A stretch of DNA of 64,000 nt from Hydractinia symbiolongicarpus (Eukaryota; Cnidaria; Hydrozoa; Anthoathecata; Hydractiniidae), in assembly GCF_029227915.1 (NCBI RefSeq), contig NC_079882.1:4776001-4840000 (forward strand), written 5' to 3'. Below are positions 1-11,311 of this stretch, piece after piece (within the stretch, counting starts at the first letter, position 1; the number at the start of each line of letters is the position of its first letter). A model generated the notes under the pieces. The model was not told where the DNA came from and made no database searches. It saw only the letters and a list, made by a program, of their open reading frames with translations. A program made the position numbers and the translations under genes.

Positions 1-2137
1 TTAAACACGGTTGCTAGGACGTAAGTTCTAACCAATCACAAGCGATTTTCGAAAACATCGATGTCGCCCAATATAATAAACATTTCAGGCTAAGTATGAG
101 AGCTCATGCTAATTCAAATTTCTTCGCTTTTAGTACAAACGTGTTATATATGATAAATTCTTATGTAGTGACGAGTTATCTCAGAAAAAAATAAGCCAGT
201 AAGAAGTAATGATTTTAAAGTTAGTAAGCAATTCAAAATAACTCCAATTTTTGGTTTTCTCTAAGAGGAAAGAAAGCTTCTTAAGTTGATAAATTAAAGC
301 TTGAAACTCCATTATCTTTCAGTTTCCAACTTTTTATTTTTATTGAAAATTAATTTAAGTAGCAGAAACAGAAGTCACTTTCAGGGAGCTTCTAAAGAAC
401 CTAAAAAATATACAAATTGATACACTTGCATATGAAGGTTATCTCGTGACCATTTTTGCAGTATATTTTTATAATTGTGAAATTCAATTCTCAGTTTGTA
501 TAAAAACGGAAAAAATTAAGACAATTTGACAGTACATGCTGACAAAATTGCTAAAACTTCGTTTCTTTTTTTCTGCCATTTCCGCTGTAACACAAAAAGC
601 TTGTGATATTTTTTGTTAGCACGTGCCCACTGTAAAAAAAAATTATCGAAGACCGTATGCATTTAAAAAAGCTCGTGTACATGCGCTATAGCGGAAAATC
701 CAGTCAAATGATAACAAGCCTTTAACACGCATTAACCGTCATTGTATTTTTAGATAAGTCCCTAAAAAAAGACATTTCTGCGTTACCAAATATAGTAAAT
801 GTTTAAAAAAGGGATTAAAGTTACCTTTATTAAAACATTCTTAAAGGGCGACAAATAAATAATTTTCGTCACGCGAACTTTTTCTTCTAAAGGAGTGCCG
901 GCAATCTTAATTAGTTTCACAAAAAAATCTTTTTGATACGAAAATCTATTATCCAGAAAATCAATGTTAAAACCTAATTTAACATAAGTTTGTGGTGTAG
1001 TCTGACCATCGAGGAAAAAATTGCAAAACGTGACAAAAATTGTAGGTCTGCCCCTAATAATCTTTAAAATATTGACTTCTTTTTACTTTTAAAGAAAGAA
1101 AACAATGGAGAAATATTTCTTATTTGAATATTGTGTTTATAAATAGAGCGCATGATCTAATTCGTTGGAATAAACTATTCTTTGATGCACGGACAAAAGT
1201 TTGTTTGCAGCCAATCTCGGATCAGTCTTTTTATCACAATGGCAAGCGTCTTGTAGCTCATGGAAAGACAGATGTACGCCTCAAGGCTTTTGGAAAGTTC
1301 GGTGTTCTTGTAAAACAACAACAACAGCAACAGCGGGAATTTTTTGTTTTGATTGAATAAGTAACTCCTCGACAAGGTATGCATGAATCAGCAGAAAGTT
1401 CTTTCAGGTCATTGTTGCTTAGAGCTGTCTATTATTAAATATTCTAGGACAGTTGAAATGACAGTGTTTTGAATATTCTCGTAACGGTTTTTATTTTGAT
1501 AAGGGCGATACACAGTACGTGATATTGACGTAACTTCACCAACCAATAAAACCGTTATTTGTACAAAACATAAAAAATATGTGGCCTGTCATTCCTAATA
1601 TGATCGTTGACGTATCCCCTGGTTTCCACGCACTTAAATAAAAGGATTTTACCCAATGTTATTTAGGATTGGAACTATATAAACACGAAATCTCAAGTTG
1701 TATAAACTAACTCCCTTAGTGACCCTTACTGAGGAGAAAGAAACTTCCTGATATGGTTTATCATTGTTGTGAAAACATTACAAATGACGTAAGTAAAATA
1801 ATCAGTATAAAAATCATGTTTATCATAATTAAGCTGATTTTAGCTGACGTCGTAACTGAAGTTAGAATTCGTGACAAACTGACATGTTTAGCATACCTTA
1901 ATATTAGGACGCAGCATACCTATGGTGACATTTTAATTAGTATGGTATGTTCAATAAACCCTTGGTAAAACAACATATTATTCTAAGCACATTAATCCGA
2001 AATGATTGCATGAGAGTAATAGAAGGCACAAGGCGATTAACCATCAACTCATTAAGTACACAAATATATTAAAAGTTTATTGCAAGAAGCTAATCGATCG
2101 TGGTAGACACATCGCATTTGTTGAGCATTTCGTTAAC
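1..2137. other. AT-rich intergenic DNA, no gene recognised
   Basis: I see no coding region I can support here. Short open frames at 1124-1384 are driven by a CAA/CAG run (about 1315-1335) and overlap each other on both strands. The frame at 1753-1968 has no recognisable motif. The last 130 bases before the GTPase-like gene stay open in its frame from 2006 but contain no ATG, so they may be 5' UTR. Confidence 0.6.
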
Positions 2138-2833
2138 ATGGAAGGCAGAAGAGAAGAAGTCACCATTATGATCCTTGGTGATCATTCTTTATGTTTTGAA
2201 CACTTAGTTCGTGCTTATTATAACATTAAAACAGGACAAGATACGAAGTTTGTTTTACAGGAATGCGAAACAAAAGGGGTTACAACTGTTGTTAGTAAAG
2301 TAAAAGTGGATGTAAACATTCGTGTCGCAACTACAAGAACTGCCTCGACCAGATCGCCAATGGATAAAATTCGTATCAATGATTACGAGAGACGAATGAG
2401 TGATGTTGACGTAATAATCTTGTGTTTTTATCAGAATAACTCAAAGACTTTATATAACGTTCGTACGAAATATTTAGACGAGATTAAAAAATATTTCCCC
2501 AAAACTCCGTATTTTCTTTTGGGGCTTAATATTGACGAAATGTCGGGCACAGAGAAGAAACCTCTACGAGAGACAATTTCCATTCAAGATAAATTCTTGA
2601 AGAGAGATTTGACCGTACCCGTGCGTGATAGTAAACGACTCGCAAAGAAGATTAAAGCTCAAAGATACTTGCAGTGTTCGATTTTACACAAACTGGAAAG
2701 TGTCGGACCAAACTCCGTGCTGTTTGATTATGATTTGGAGAAGTGCAAAAACGTCAAAGAAGTTATTGATCAAACTGTCAAGTTCGCAGTAAAACGAAAA
2801 CACAGAACTTGTATAATACCATTCAAGCGATGA
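2138..2833 (+). CDS. Rho-like small GTPase homologue with eroded G motifs
   Basis: This is an intronless 231-residue frame. I chose the ATG at 2138; the frame is open upstream to a TGA at 2003 but has no other ATG. The order of motifs follows the Rho/Rac family: a VTIMILGDHSL segment where the P-loop belongs, then YNVRTKYLDEIKKYFPKTP, which matches the Rho helix after switch II, then LLGLNID at the G4 position, RLAKKIKAQRYLQCS at the G5 region, and a basic tail KRKHRTC. The P-loop lacks the GKT/S lysine (CFEH stands there), and no DTAG-like G3 is visible. The C-terminus has a Cys but no proper CAAX box, since residues follow it. Known Rho proteins are about 190-200 residues, so there is an extra loop in the middle. 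I infer either a pseudo-GTPase or a decaying retrocopy. The frame is intact over its whole length, which favours some constraint. Confidence 0.6.
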   Translation: MEGRREEVTIMILGDHSLCFEHLVRAYYNIKTGQDTKFVLQECETKGVTTVVSKVKVDVNIRVATTRTASTRSPMDKIRINDYERRMSDVDVIILCFYQNNSKTLYNVRTKYLDEIKKYFPKTPYFLLGLNIDEMSGTEKKPLRETISIQDKFLKRDLTVPVRDSKRLAKKIKAQRYLQCSILHKLESVGPNSVLFDYDLEKCKNVKEVIDQTVKFAVKRKHRTCIIPFKR

Positions 2834-4840
2834 CATTTGACAAGTAAAATTTCCTCATGTATTTTATGAGTTTCCGTATGTAATGTTTGCACGCTTAAGC
2901 AGAATTCATACCGGCGAAGATGAAAACGAAACGACATTTTTTGTTGTAAAACTTTTACCACAAAACAGAAACAGAACTAAAAACTGACAACCACCAACCA
3001 TCTAAAGAAATCAATATTGTAAAAGGATTTTATAAGTTAATTGTGTAAAAAAGAGAATGCAATACTAGGATATTAACTATGGATCAAAATTTAATACTCT
3101 TAACCCTCTAAGTCTTAACAGATGGATGTTATAAATAATGCACCTAAAATGGGCGTATAATGGCTTTTAGAATAATTCACTAGGTCCGCCTTTAAAAAGA
3201 ACTGATAATGTATATATATATTTTTAAATAAATCTGCGACACAAAAAAATATTTACATAAAATTGACAACCAATTATTGTTACTTTGTGATCCATGCTAT
3301 TCTTACCCAATTTAGTCTTGCTCATAACACAAACACCAAAATTGCTATAAATAACCTTGATGTAGAAAATGGTTAACCACAAAAGTATTGACCATTACAT
3401 TAGGATAGGTTTATATGTCCTTAAATATGTAAACAAAGAGGCATATCGTTTTTCCTTTTGTATTGTTATTAATGATACATAAAACACCTAAATCGTTATT
3501 ATTGTTACATTTTTCATTTCTATATCATTGGAAAGTAATCATTAAGTATTTAATTAAAATGGAAATTTAATAAAAAAGGGGAAATATAAATTTACAAACA
3601 CTTTTCGCACTCTCTTTCTTTTCAATAAAGTTTAATTTGTTTACACGTGATTACTTCGATATCTGGATATCTCGGAAACAATTTCCGCCCGATCCACCTT
3701 CACGTGTATGATTGGAAGTACAAGCATTTATCAATATGGAGACAAACTAAAGTAATAATATTCCAAGTATACTGAGCTCTCCAATAATATCTTAAAATGA
3801 ATTGAGATATAATCACAGTGTACAGGTAAAAGAAGTACAAGAGAAAAGCACAAAAAGCAAATTTTAAATACAGATCCGGAATTAAGCTTTAAAATTCAAA
3901 ACTTAGACATTGTTTTTAATGCCTATACCTTTTTTATGCTAGAGACCGACAACTCAAAAGGTGTTTGATATTTTTCACCCCTTGCTGAGTTATTATTTCA
4001 TGACAATTTTTTTCGAAATAATAATTATAGGTGTCTCATGTAACAAAACATGAATCCAAAAATGAATAAACATTAGCAAATATGACAGCTGGAAGATTAC
4101 ATGAGCCGTTTGTTGATGTGTAAAACCACACTACCACAATAATTTAATTTTTCTGTTTGTTATTCACATATTTTGCATTATTTTTTTTATCAATAATGAT
4201 GTTACGATGCTGAAACGTATTAATTGGTGTTATAATCACTGGTAATCTCACAGTATTGTAACGGATGTTAGACGAAAAAAAGGTTTCTATGAGCTTCATA
4301 AATGAATGAAGTTTTCGAAAGTTTTGATTTTGCACGTCTCAAGGTTGATGTCAGTTAATAAGGAGCGACAGTTTGTGTTAAAGACTCTTCCTGCGGCCAA
4401 CAATTTAGGTAGACAAAGATCTGACAAGGAGAAAGCTGGCCAATATTGTGAGAGTTGTCATACTACACGTGTACGTGAAACCTGCAATCCATACTAATGC
4501 TAACCGTTTCAGAAATTTCGATAACTTATTTATTAAGTAACAACAACAACAACAACAACAAAATCCTTCATTTCCATGAAATTCTTATAGTCAGCAAGAA
4601 ATAGTCAATCGAAACAGACATGGCAAGTCTTGTTAAAACACCAAACAAGCATTTAATTGCTTAGTAAAGTGGAAAACAGCCGTCTTAACAGTCCGACTTT
4701 TTGGGGGTTGACAATATAGTGACATGATAAGATTTTAGGTGTAGACATGCAGGACTGCTATCACATTACAAAGTAAACATTTTAGTACGGTTAGTTTTAA
4801 CGTAACACATAATGCAAAACAAGATTACAGGATCAATATA
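2834..4840. other. AT-rich intergenic DNA
   Basis: Nothing with clear coding or RNA signature was found. A 63-codon frame at 4306-4497 (+) reads without low complexity and ends in a Cys-containing tail (CESC and C near the end), so it could be a terminal exon, but no acceptor or homology supports it. A CAA run lies at about 4543-4561. Confidence 0.5.
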
Positions 4841-5363
4841 TTAGAGCCTTAGTAACGTCCAATTGTTATTCCTGATACTATAGCAGACCTAGAAAAACAG
4901 GAAGTAATATTGCGGGATCTAACCAATAAGAATCACTGTCGAAGGAGCAAGGCAATTTAAATTTAATATTATAGAGCGGTATATCATATACAATTACCTG
5001 AATCCATTGACGTACTTCATTTAATGCGTTTTCTACATGAGAGCACTTTCCAATTGAACAATCAAGGTAAACACTGTTTAAGAAATTCTCGGTTAACCAA
5101 TCAAATTGCGTGTTATGTTGCTGTTTTTCTTGCTCATCCACTAATGTGTCTTCATCGCTGTCCTCCAATTGGAAGATCAGTCGACCACGTGGAGTTTTTT
5201 CTTCATCATTTGTGTTGTTTAGATTACTCGTGACAATTTTCTCTATATCTCGAGCATCGTATGAAAAACGATAATTTTCATTTGTCACAGATGGCGAAAT
5301 GTCACAGTCGTCGCTTTTCGGTGTAGATTTACTTGAAGGAGTAGATACTTGCCATTTTAACAT
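4841..5363 (-). CDS. two-exon acidic protein of unknown function
   Basis: Exon 1 runs from the ATG at 5363 to 4998 (122 codons, phase 0) and ends at a clean CAG/gtaatt donor. A 109-bp intron follows, with a pyrimidine-rich tract and a ctag acceptor. Exon 2 runs 4888-4841 and adds 15 residues before TAA. The predicted protein has 137 residues, is Ser/Thr-rich at the N-terminus, and is acidic in the middle (QLEDSDEDTLVDEQEKQQ). The C-terminal half of exon 1 looks folded and helical, with a FDWLTENFLNS segment and ENALNEVRQWIQ. I do not recognise a family and see no signal peptide or membrane segment. The start could be preceded by a UTR exon, because a tag acceptor-like site lies just upstream of the ATG. 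The short second exon could also be replaced by alternative downstream splicing. Confidence 0.5.
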
Positions 5364-7027
5364 ATTTCTACCAACATAAACAGCTTTCCATATAAGTACA
5401 ACTTATTTCAGCCAACTTGTGTCTGAAATCTACTTGTTATGTTTTAAACAACAAACAAACCACTTTTAATTCCTCCATTCATTAAATCTCAGAATTAATA
5501 ACAAAAACTTCATAGGCACCATCTACATTTAATGCAAACAAATATATTTGTTTATATATTTACAGCATGTTAACAACACAAATAAAAATCGCATTTAATT
5601 AAACCAACTAAATGTATATAAAAAGAACTTTTAATGCAAATTTTTAGTTGATTAATTTATTATAAAGATCATTTCAATAGATTCTAATATTAACAACCTT
5701 TAAGTCTTTTATGCAATAAAACCAACCGCCATGTTGAATTTAATAGGCTTGAGTTAATTGAGATGCGTTATTGCAAAATTAGTAATGAATTACAACGACA
5801 AGTAAAATTACAATGATATATACAACAAATAAAAAATAGACAAGACAATTAGAAATCTATTTATGATCCTCTTCACCTTCTTAACTTTAATTATCCACAT
5901 CTGACATAATCTGATCTTTAATGAAGAGAGTCTCATTTCGATTATCATGTTTCAATGTGACAAAAAAATATTGGCTTCACGGGTGTATACATACTGTACG
6001 TAATAATATATTTGATGCTCCGTTTACATCAGCCATTATACTTGTTACCTAGCAACTTAAACAGTTGTAACAATGAGACCTGGGGAGGTTTGTTTGTGCT
6101 TCATATAGAGAGGTCTTTATGCGATTTTATTCTTTTGATCACGTATGATCTTTGTGGCAATGTTACTCAAAGCCATTCTCATCCCCAGACCTCTGAGATA
6201 AATCTTACAGAACTCTTAGGATAAGAATGGCTTACAGTAGCATTTTTTCTTAAATCTTTGAATATAGTACATTTTTTGTCCATTTCCACCGAAAATCTCT
6301 GAGTTTTAAATTCTCCCAGGGGTAATTTTATTACTTTACAAAATTATTAGATTTGAAAACAATTTTTTTTTTCAAATTTATTAATAAAATCTCACTTAAC
6401 AAATTTTGACAATATCATTAAGTCAACAGCAACTTTTAAAAAGTGAAACACAGGACACACTACTCTCAGACAATTTTAAAAATTTAATTCCAGCAAATTA
6501 ATTTAAATTGACGTTCCGTGAAAATAAATCACCGCGTAATTTTACAAAATCTGTCTGCTGCAAACGTTTTATATCGGGCATTGAAAGGTCTAAAACATTC
6601 CCAATTTTAATTTTTCATTACTATTATTTTTTTTTCAGTATAAATGTGAGTAATAAAGTTATCTAAAAAAGATTGTGGTAAGTTTTTCCTGCCGCAAAAT
6701 TGACGAAAAACCTGTTTTTACTACCGCAACATCAGATACGTGAGATCACCGTATTCCTTTATTCACAGTCAATTCGTATAAACCCAAAAATAGACCACCA
6801 TGTATAAAAAACATATTTGAGTTGTTTGGTTTCCTAAATAGTCGAGAATAAACCTTCATAGCTTAGTAACGTGATGTAAAGGTCATGTTAATATTATTTT
6901 ACTCACCATGATTATTACAACAAACTTGTTGTCGAGATTCTCCTTACGACGAAAGTACATGTTTTGGTCTTCTATATGATAAATGCTCTCAAATTTTTCC
7001 TGATGCATTTTAAACCTGAAGCTACTA
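5364..7027. other. AT-rich intergenic DNA
   Basis: No gene was recognised. The 70-codon frame at 6012-6224 (+) has no motif or splice context that I can support. Confidence 0.5.
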
Positions 7028-7228
7028 AGTGTACAAATTTTCGCGAGGAGAAATTTTCGCGATTTTTGCGAATTTCGCCCAAATTCGCGAAATTAAATCC
7101 ACGCAAAATATTACCAAATGGGGAATTCGCGAAAATAAATCCTCGCGAAATTTTCAAAAAACCATTGATTTGCTAATTTAAATCCTCGTGTAATGCAATT
7201 TTTGTTAGCTCGCGAAAATTGGTACACT
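7028..7228. mobile_element. MITE with TA flanks and TTTTCGCGAG inverted ends
   Basis: The left end (7028-7047, AGTGTACAAATTTTCGCGAG) and the right end (7209-7228) are inverted copies differing at one of 20 positions. TA stands directly outside both ends (7026-7027 and 7229-7230), the target duplication expected for Tc1/mariner-type transposition. The roughly 200-bp interior has several further TTCGCGAA-like blocks in both orientations, so the whole unit can fold back. It has no coding capacity. It sits 400 bp downstream of the carboxypeptidase gene's stop codon. The superfamily is inferred from the TA duplication only. Confidence 0.75.
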
Positions 7229-7632
7229 TAAGGTATCTCACAAGATGGTTTTCATTTGTTTAGTGGTCAAAAAGAAATATAAATGTGTAGATACAAAGGT
7301 TTTAATTTTAATTATATATACCACACTTATCAGCTAATAATTACTATATAGACGAAACACACGCAGGGTTTTGCTGCACACATAAAATAAACAAGAACAA
7401 ATTGAAAATTCGATTTCATTAAATGCAAATACAGAAGCTAAAAGTACAAAAATTATTTTCTAACGTAAAATTGCAAAATTTACAAATAAAAACTATTTGC
7501 GATAAATATAAGCTAAATAATGATATTTTTACAAAAAGTGCTATGTGAAATTCGTTCAGGATGATCTTTTATTATGAAAAACAATTTGAATGTGATGATT
7601 AGTCGTGAAATATGTTGAAGTTTCTCAGTAAT

Positions 7633-10600
7633 TCAGTGACTCTCGTGCCATTCGGCAATCCACGAGCTAATACTTTTCTTGTGCACATTTCTTGCATCAA
7701 TGACCGATTGAGGATCAAGTGGATTCAATTTTCTCAGATCCAAATGATGTGCTCCGTCTTTGATAAAAACGGTTGTAATTCGTGGATTGGTGGTATTTAA
7801 AACACCATAACCGGACCAAGGATCTAATTTGCCATTGCTAAATCAGAAAGTGACTTATAAATTTCATTTAGAATATGGTTTTAAATGCAACGGTAAAAAA
7901 GCTAAATTGCCGCTTTATACCTGAATACGATGTTGCTTGCACCGTTGATATTAAATCCGCCATATTGAGACTGTGCCCAATACTTCCGTGTTGTTATACC
8001 CCATTGCTTTTTACATCCTTCAGCAAATGCCTCAAAATTCCACTGCGTTAAAACAAGGTAGTTTTGTTATTATCGAGGTACTGGTTTTATTAGCCAAAAT
8101 TGAGATTTTTTAAACAAATAAAAAGCTGACTTGACATACCTCATAAGGCAACCACATATCACGTACTCCGTCTTGACATAATGGCATCGCCATTTCTGTA
8201 CAAGCCTAAATATAACAATGAAAATATAACACATAGTAATTATTTACAAAACTAAAACTAAGCAAATAATGTCAGTCATTACCTGAAAGTCCCATCCCTG
8301 ATCACCAAGGTTTCCAGAAGCTTGTTGGTTGATATCCAAACAGGTAGCAGTACCAGTGTAGTTAAAGTATACATTTGCTGCAGCTGCTATATTTCGAACA
8401 AGCTGGTCTCCTGACGCACTTCCATCTTGAAGATGTTTGCATACCACCTATATTGATATATGATACATCAATCCCAGGCTTCACGAAAATATTAAAATCT
8501 TAAACATTAAAAAGGATCGAGGAAAAAGCTTCGTTACGAGATGACAGCTGTCACAATATTTGATTTAACATTTTTCAAAAACTATTATCATACCTGATCT
8601 TATTTTATTAAAGGACGAAAACAAATTTATTGAAATTTTCTAGATTGCATGTTGAAGTCGCTTCGTATAAAAACTTACCTTGATAGGCCAGGCTGGCAAA
8701 TCTTCCAGAAAGTTTGCGGGGTAAGGATAGTCAACTAGAAGATTAGTATAAATTATTAAAAGAGATATTTTGAAAAAAGTGGACTTTTAGTAAAAGACTT
8801 CATCGGTTTTAAAAATGGCAAGTATAAATAATACAAACCAATGATTACTTTCTATTGACTTAATAGCACATGGTAATAACCAAAATTTGATCTCTACTAA
8901 GTCTTTTTATTATTAAAAAGCAACAGAACAAAAAGAAAGTTTTAATATTAAAACTTGTAGATTTCGAAAACAGACCGCAAAAAACAGAGAACAAAATTTT
9001 ATTAAACAAACGCGTTTCGAGGGGAGGTTTAATTGTAAATAGAGAATGTGGGTAAATGAACAGAAACCAGCATAACATACCCATTGCTAGATTAACCCAA
9101 ACCTCACTGAGCCAATTATTCAGCTTATAAACGTCGTCAAATTTCGTCAGGGGTTTACACAGTTTAAACCAGTCTGTTATTTCAGTTCGACCAGGAGCTG
9201 TAAATAAAATAAAAAGTAAAAATATTATCAAAACTCGAATTATAGAGAGCTTTAACTTTAATTTCTGACTTAGTTGGACAAAAAATTGTACTGGATATAA
9301 TAATATAAAATATTTACCCATTTTGCCTGCATTGGGAAAAAATTTATCATTTTCAGCATGTAAGTTTGTTTACTATGCCAATTTTTACGCAAGAATGATA
9401 TTTAAGTGAAATAAAATAAGATCTAATTAATCAACTCTCAGGCGTGATTTAATAAAAATTCGAAAACTTTGTCTTGAAAGCAAAAAATGAAAGAGAAAAA
9501 GAAAAAGATAACTCGTGCATACTTTTTAACACAAAAACTGCGAGACTGCATACGTACCAGTTTGTCCAATATTAAGAATAGTATTCCAAGACTTTCGTAT
9601 AGAAGAACTACATGCTTCTCCACCACTCAACTTGAAGTCATCAGTTGCGATTTGATAGAATAACTTAGGTAAAATATTTTTTTAAAACTACTTTCCTGGA
9701 ATTTATATTAATTTTTATATAATAGCAAAAAACAATAACAACAACAACAAAAAGAAAAGCAAAAACAACAACAAAATACACAGATTTGTGACTTACTTCG
9801 CAGTCATTCATTTCAGGAAACGCCAAGATAGGTGCTGACGCCGCGATAGCTCTATACAACAAAAAAACTACTGTTTACATTTTTGCCACCCTTTTCAAAC
9901 TCAAAATAGCTCAAATTGTGTCTAAAATACATGTCTGCAGTAGTAACAAAAGGGGGTTCGAGCAAAGAAATAAGTTATATATTTTTCGCATTAGCTATAA
10001 ATTTTTAAAATTAATCACTCAAAAAACCAATATATTACGCAACACTATGGTAGCCTTTAATAAAACCGATAGACAACGAAGCGATGGCGAGATCCAATTT
10101 TAATACACAAATCTGTGATGCGTACGTACCCAGCAACAGCTGAAGGATATTTCATTCTAAACCAACCTGCCAGCATACCTACAAAAATAATACACTTAAA
10201 GTCTGGACACAGCTTGTTTTACCTGACGATACGGCATGATAGCAAAATTACAGTTCAGCTAAATAAGGTATTAACGGAAGTACAACGCTTTAAAAACCTG
10301 GATAAAGTAAACAATTCTTATACCACTTATATCTTCTTATATCTTAGTTTTTTATAATCTCCTATCCTGTTAGAGTTTGCATACATTGTGATAAAATGAT
10401 TAAATGCAGACACTAACCTCCATAAGATCCTCCAAAAGCAATAAATGGACTGCTCTTTGTAGTTGGGATGGTTTTCTGCAAAAAATAGATATGATATTAT
10501 TGTTTTTATTAGATACAAGTGTTGGCATGAATAATACTATTATATACATGCATTATTAGTTATTAGACGACTTACTCTGATGTGATCAATCAATGAAGCA

Positions 10601-11311
10601 TAATCAGCCAACGCTTGCTCAGAAGTCAGATAACCAAGATGTAATGAATCCTACAAGTAATAAATTGCAATTAATAACATTGTTGAACTTAATGCGTGTG
10701 GCTATTATATGAGTTACCCAAACGACATACCTTGTATGAATCTTTTCCAAATGGCAGAGACTCACCATAATACCTATGTTCTGCGAATACCAGCATAGCA
10801 CTAAATTCCGGAGCAATATCCCACATAAATCCCTAGGAAGAGTCATTTCATTTAAAAAATAGCCATCGATTTTTAAGCATTGTACAAAATCTGTAAAGTC
10901 TTTTTTGGCACTGACTTACTGTATTGTTGCAAAACCATGCAATATCCCCTTCATTGCCAGTGTAAAAAAATACTGGCGCACCTTCCTTAAAGTACTGATC
11001 ATTAACCAAATATCGTTGAGGAAATTGACGATCAGGATATAAAAACGTGAAGTGATCAAGCTAAAATAAAGTTTAACAGAGAGGTCTATTTCCATGCTAC
11101 TGTCATTCACTTTAAAGCAAGTTAAAATTACGTATAAAAACATGTAAACAAAATTTATACAACTTACAGTTTGAGGATACCAATACGTTTTGTATGAAAT
11201 TGGAGCTTCTACATTCCTGTGCTGTTTTGGAAAAAGCGGAGTTCTCCTGCCATAACCACTAATACTTTCTGCACATATGGCAAATAAAAATATAACAATT
11301 TGAATTTTCAT
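7633..11311 (-). CDS. PRCP: lysosomal Pro-X carboxypeptidase (peptidase family S28), 14 exons
   Basis: The gene is complete and intact. Exons, read on the - strand, are 11311-11168, 11060-10920, 10832-10731, 10650-10576, 10475-10418, 10178-10130, 9851-9797, 9663-9558, 9197-9081, 8734-8679, 8447-8283, 8205-8140, 8042-7921 and 7837-7633. Every intron has GT-AG borders, and the phases join to a 486-residue protein, close to the roughly 490-500 usual for PRCP. Residues 1-19 form a signal peptide. YWYPQT-LDHF is the S28 N-terminal signature. [20 protein letters not shown] and [13 protein letters not shown] follow. The nucleophile Ser171 lies in GGSYGG, Asp424 in SNGKLDPWS, and the charge-relay His is one of the pair at 449/450 in GAHHLDLR. 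The enzyme removes C-terminal residues after proline in lysosomes or after secretion. The sister family, dipeptidyl peptidase 2, is the alternative, but GNEGDI/FCNN and GFMW favour PRCP. A tag acceptor-like site just upstream of the ATG suggests a 5' UTR exon. Confidence 0.93.

Noticed and set aside
1124-1384. Overlapping open frames with poly-Gln or poly-Leu
   Set aside because: Both frames arise from a CAA/CAG run read on opposite strands.
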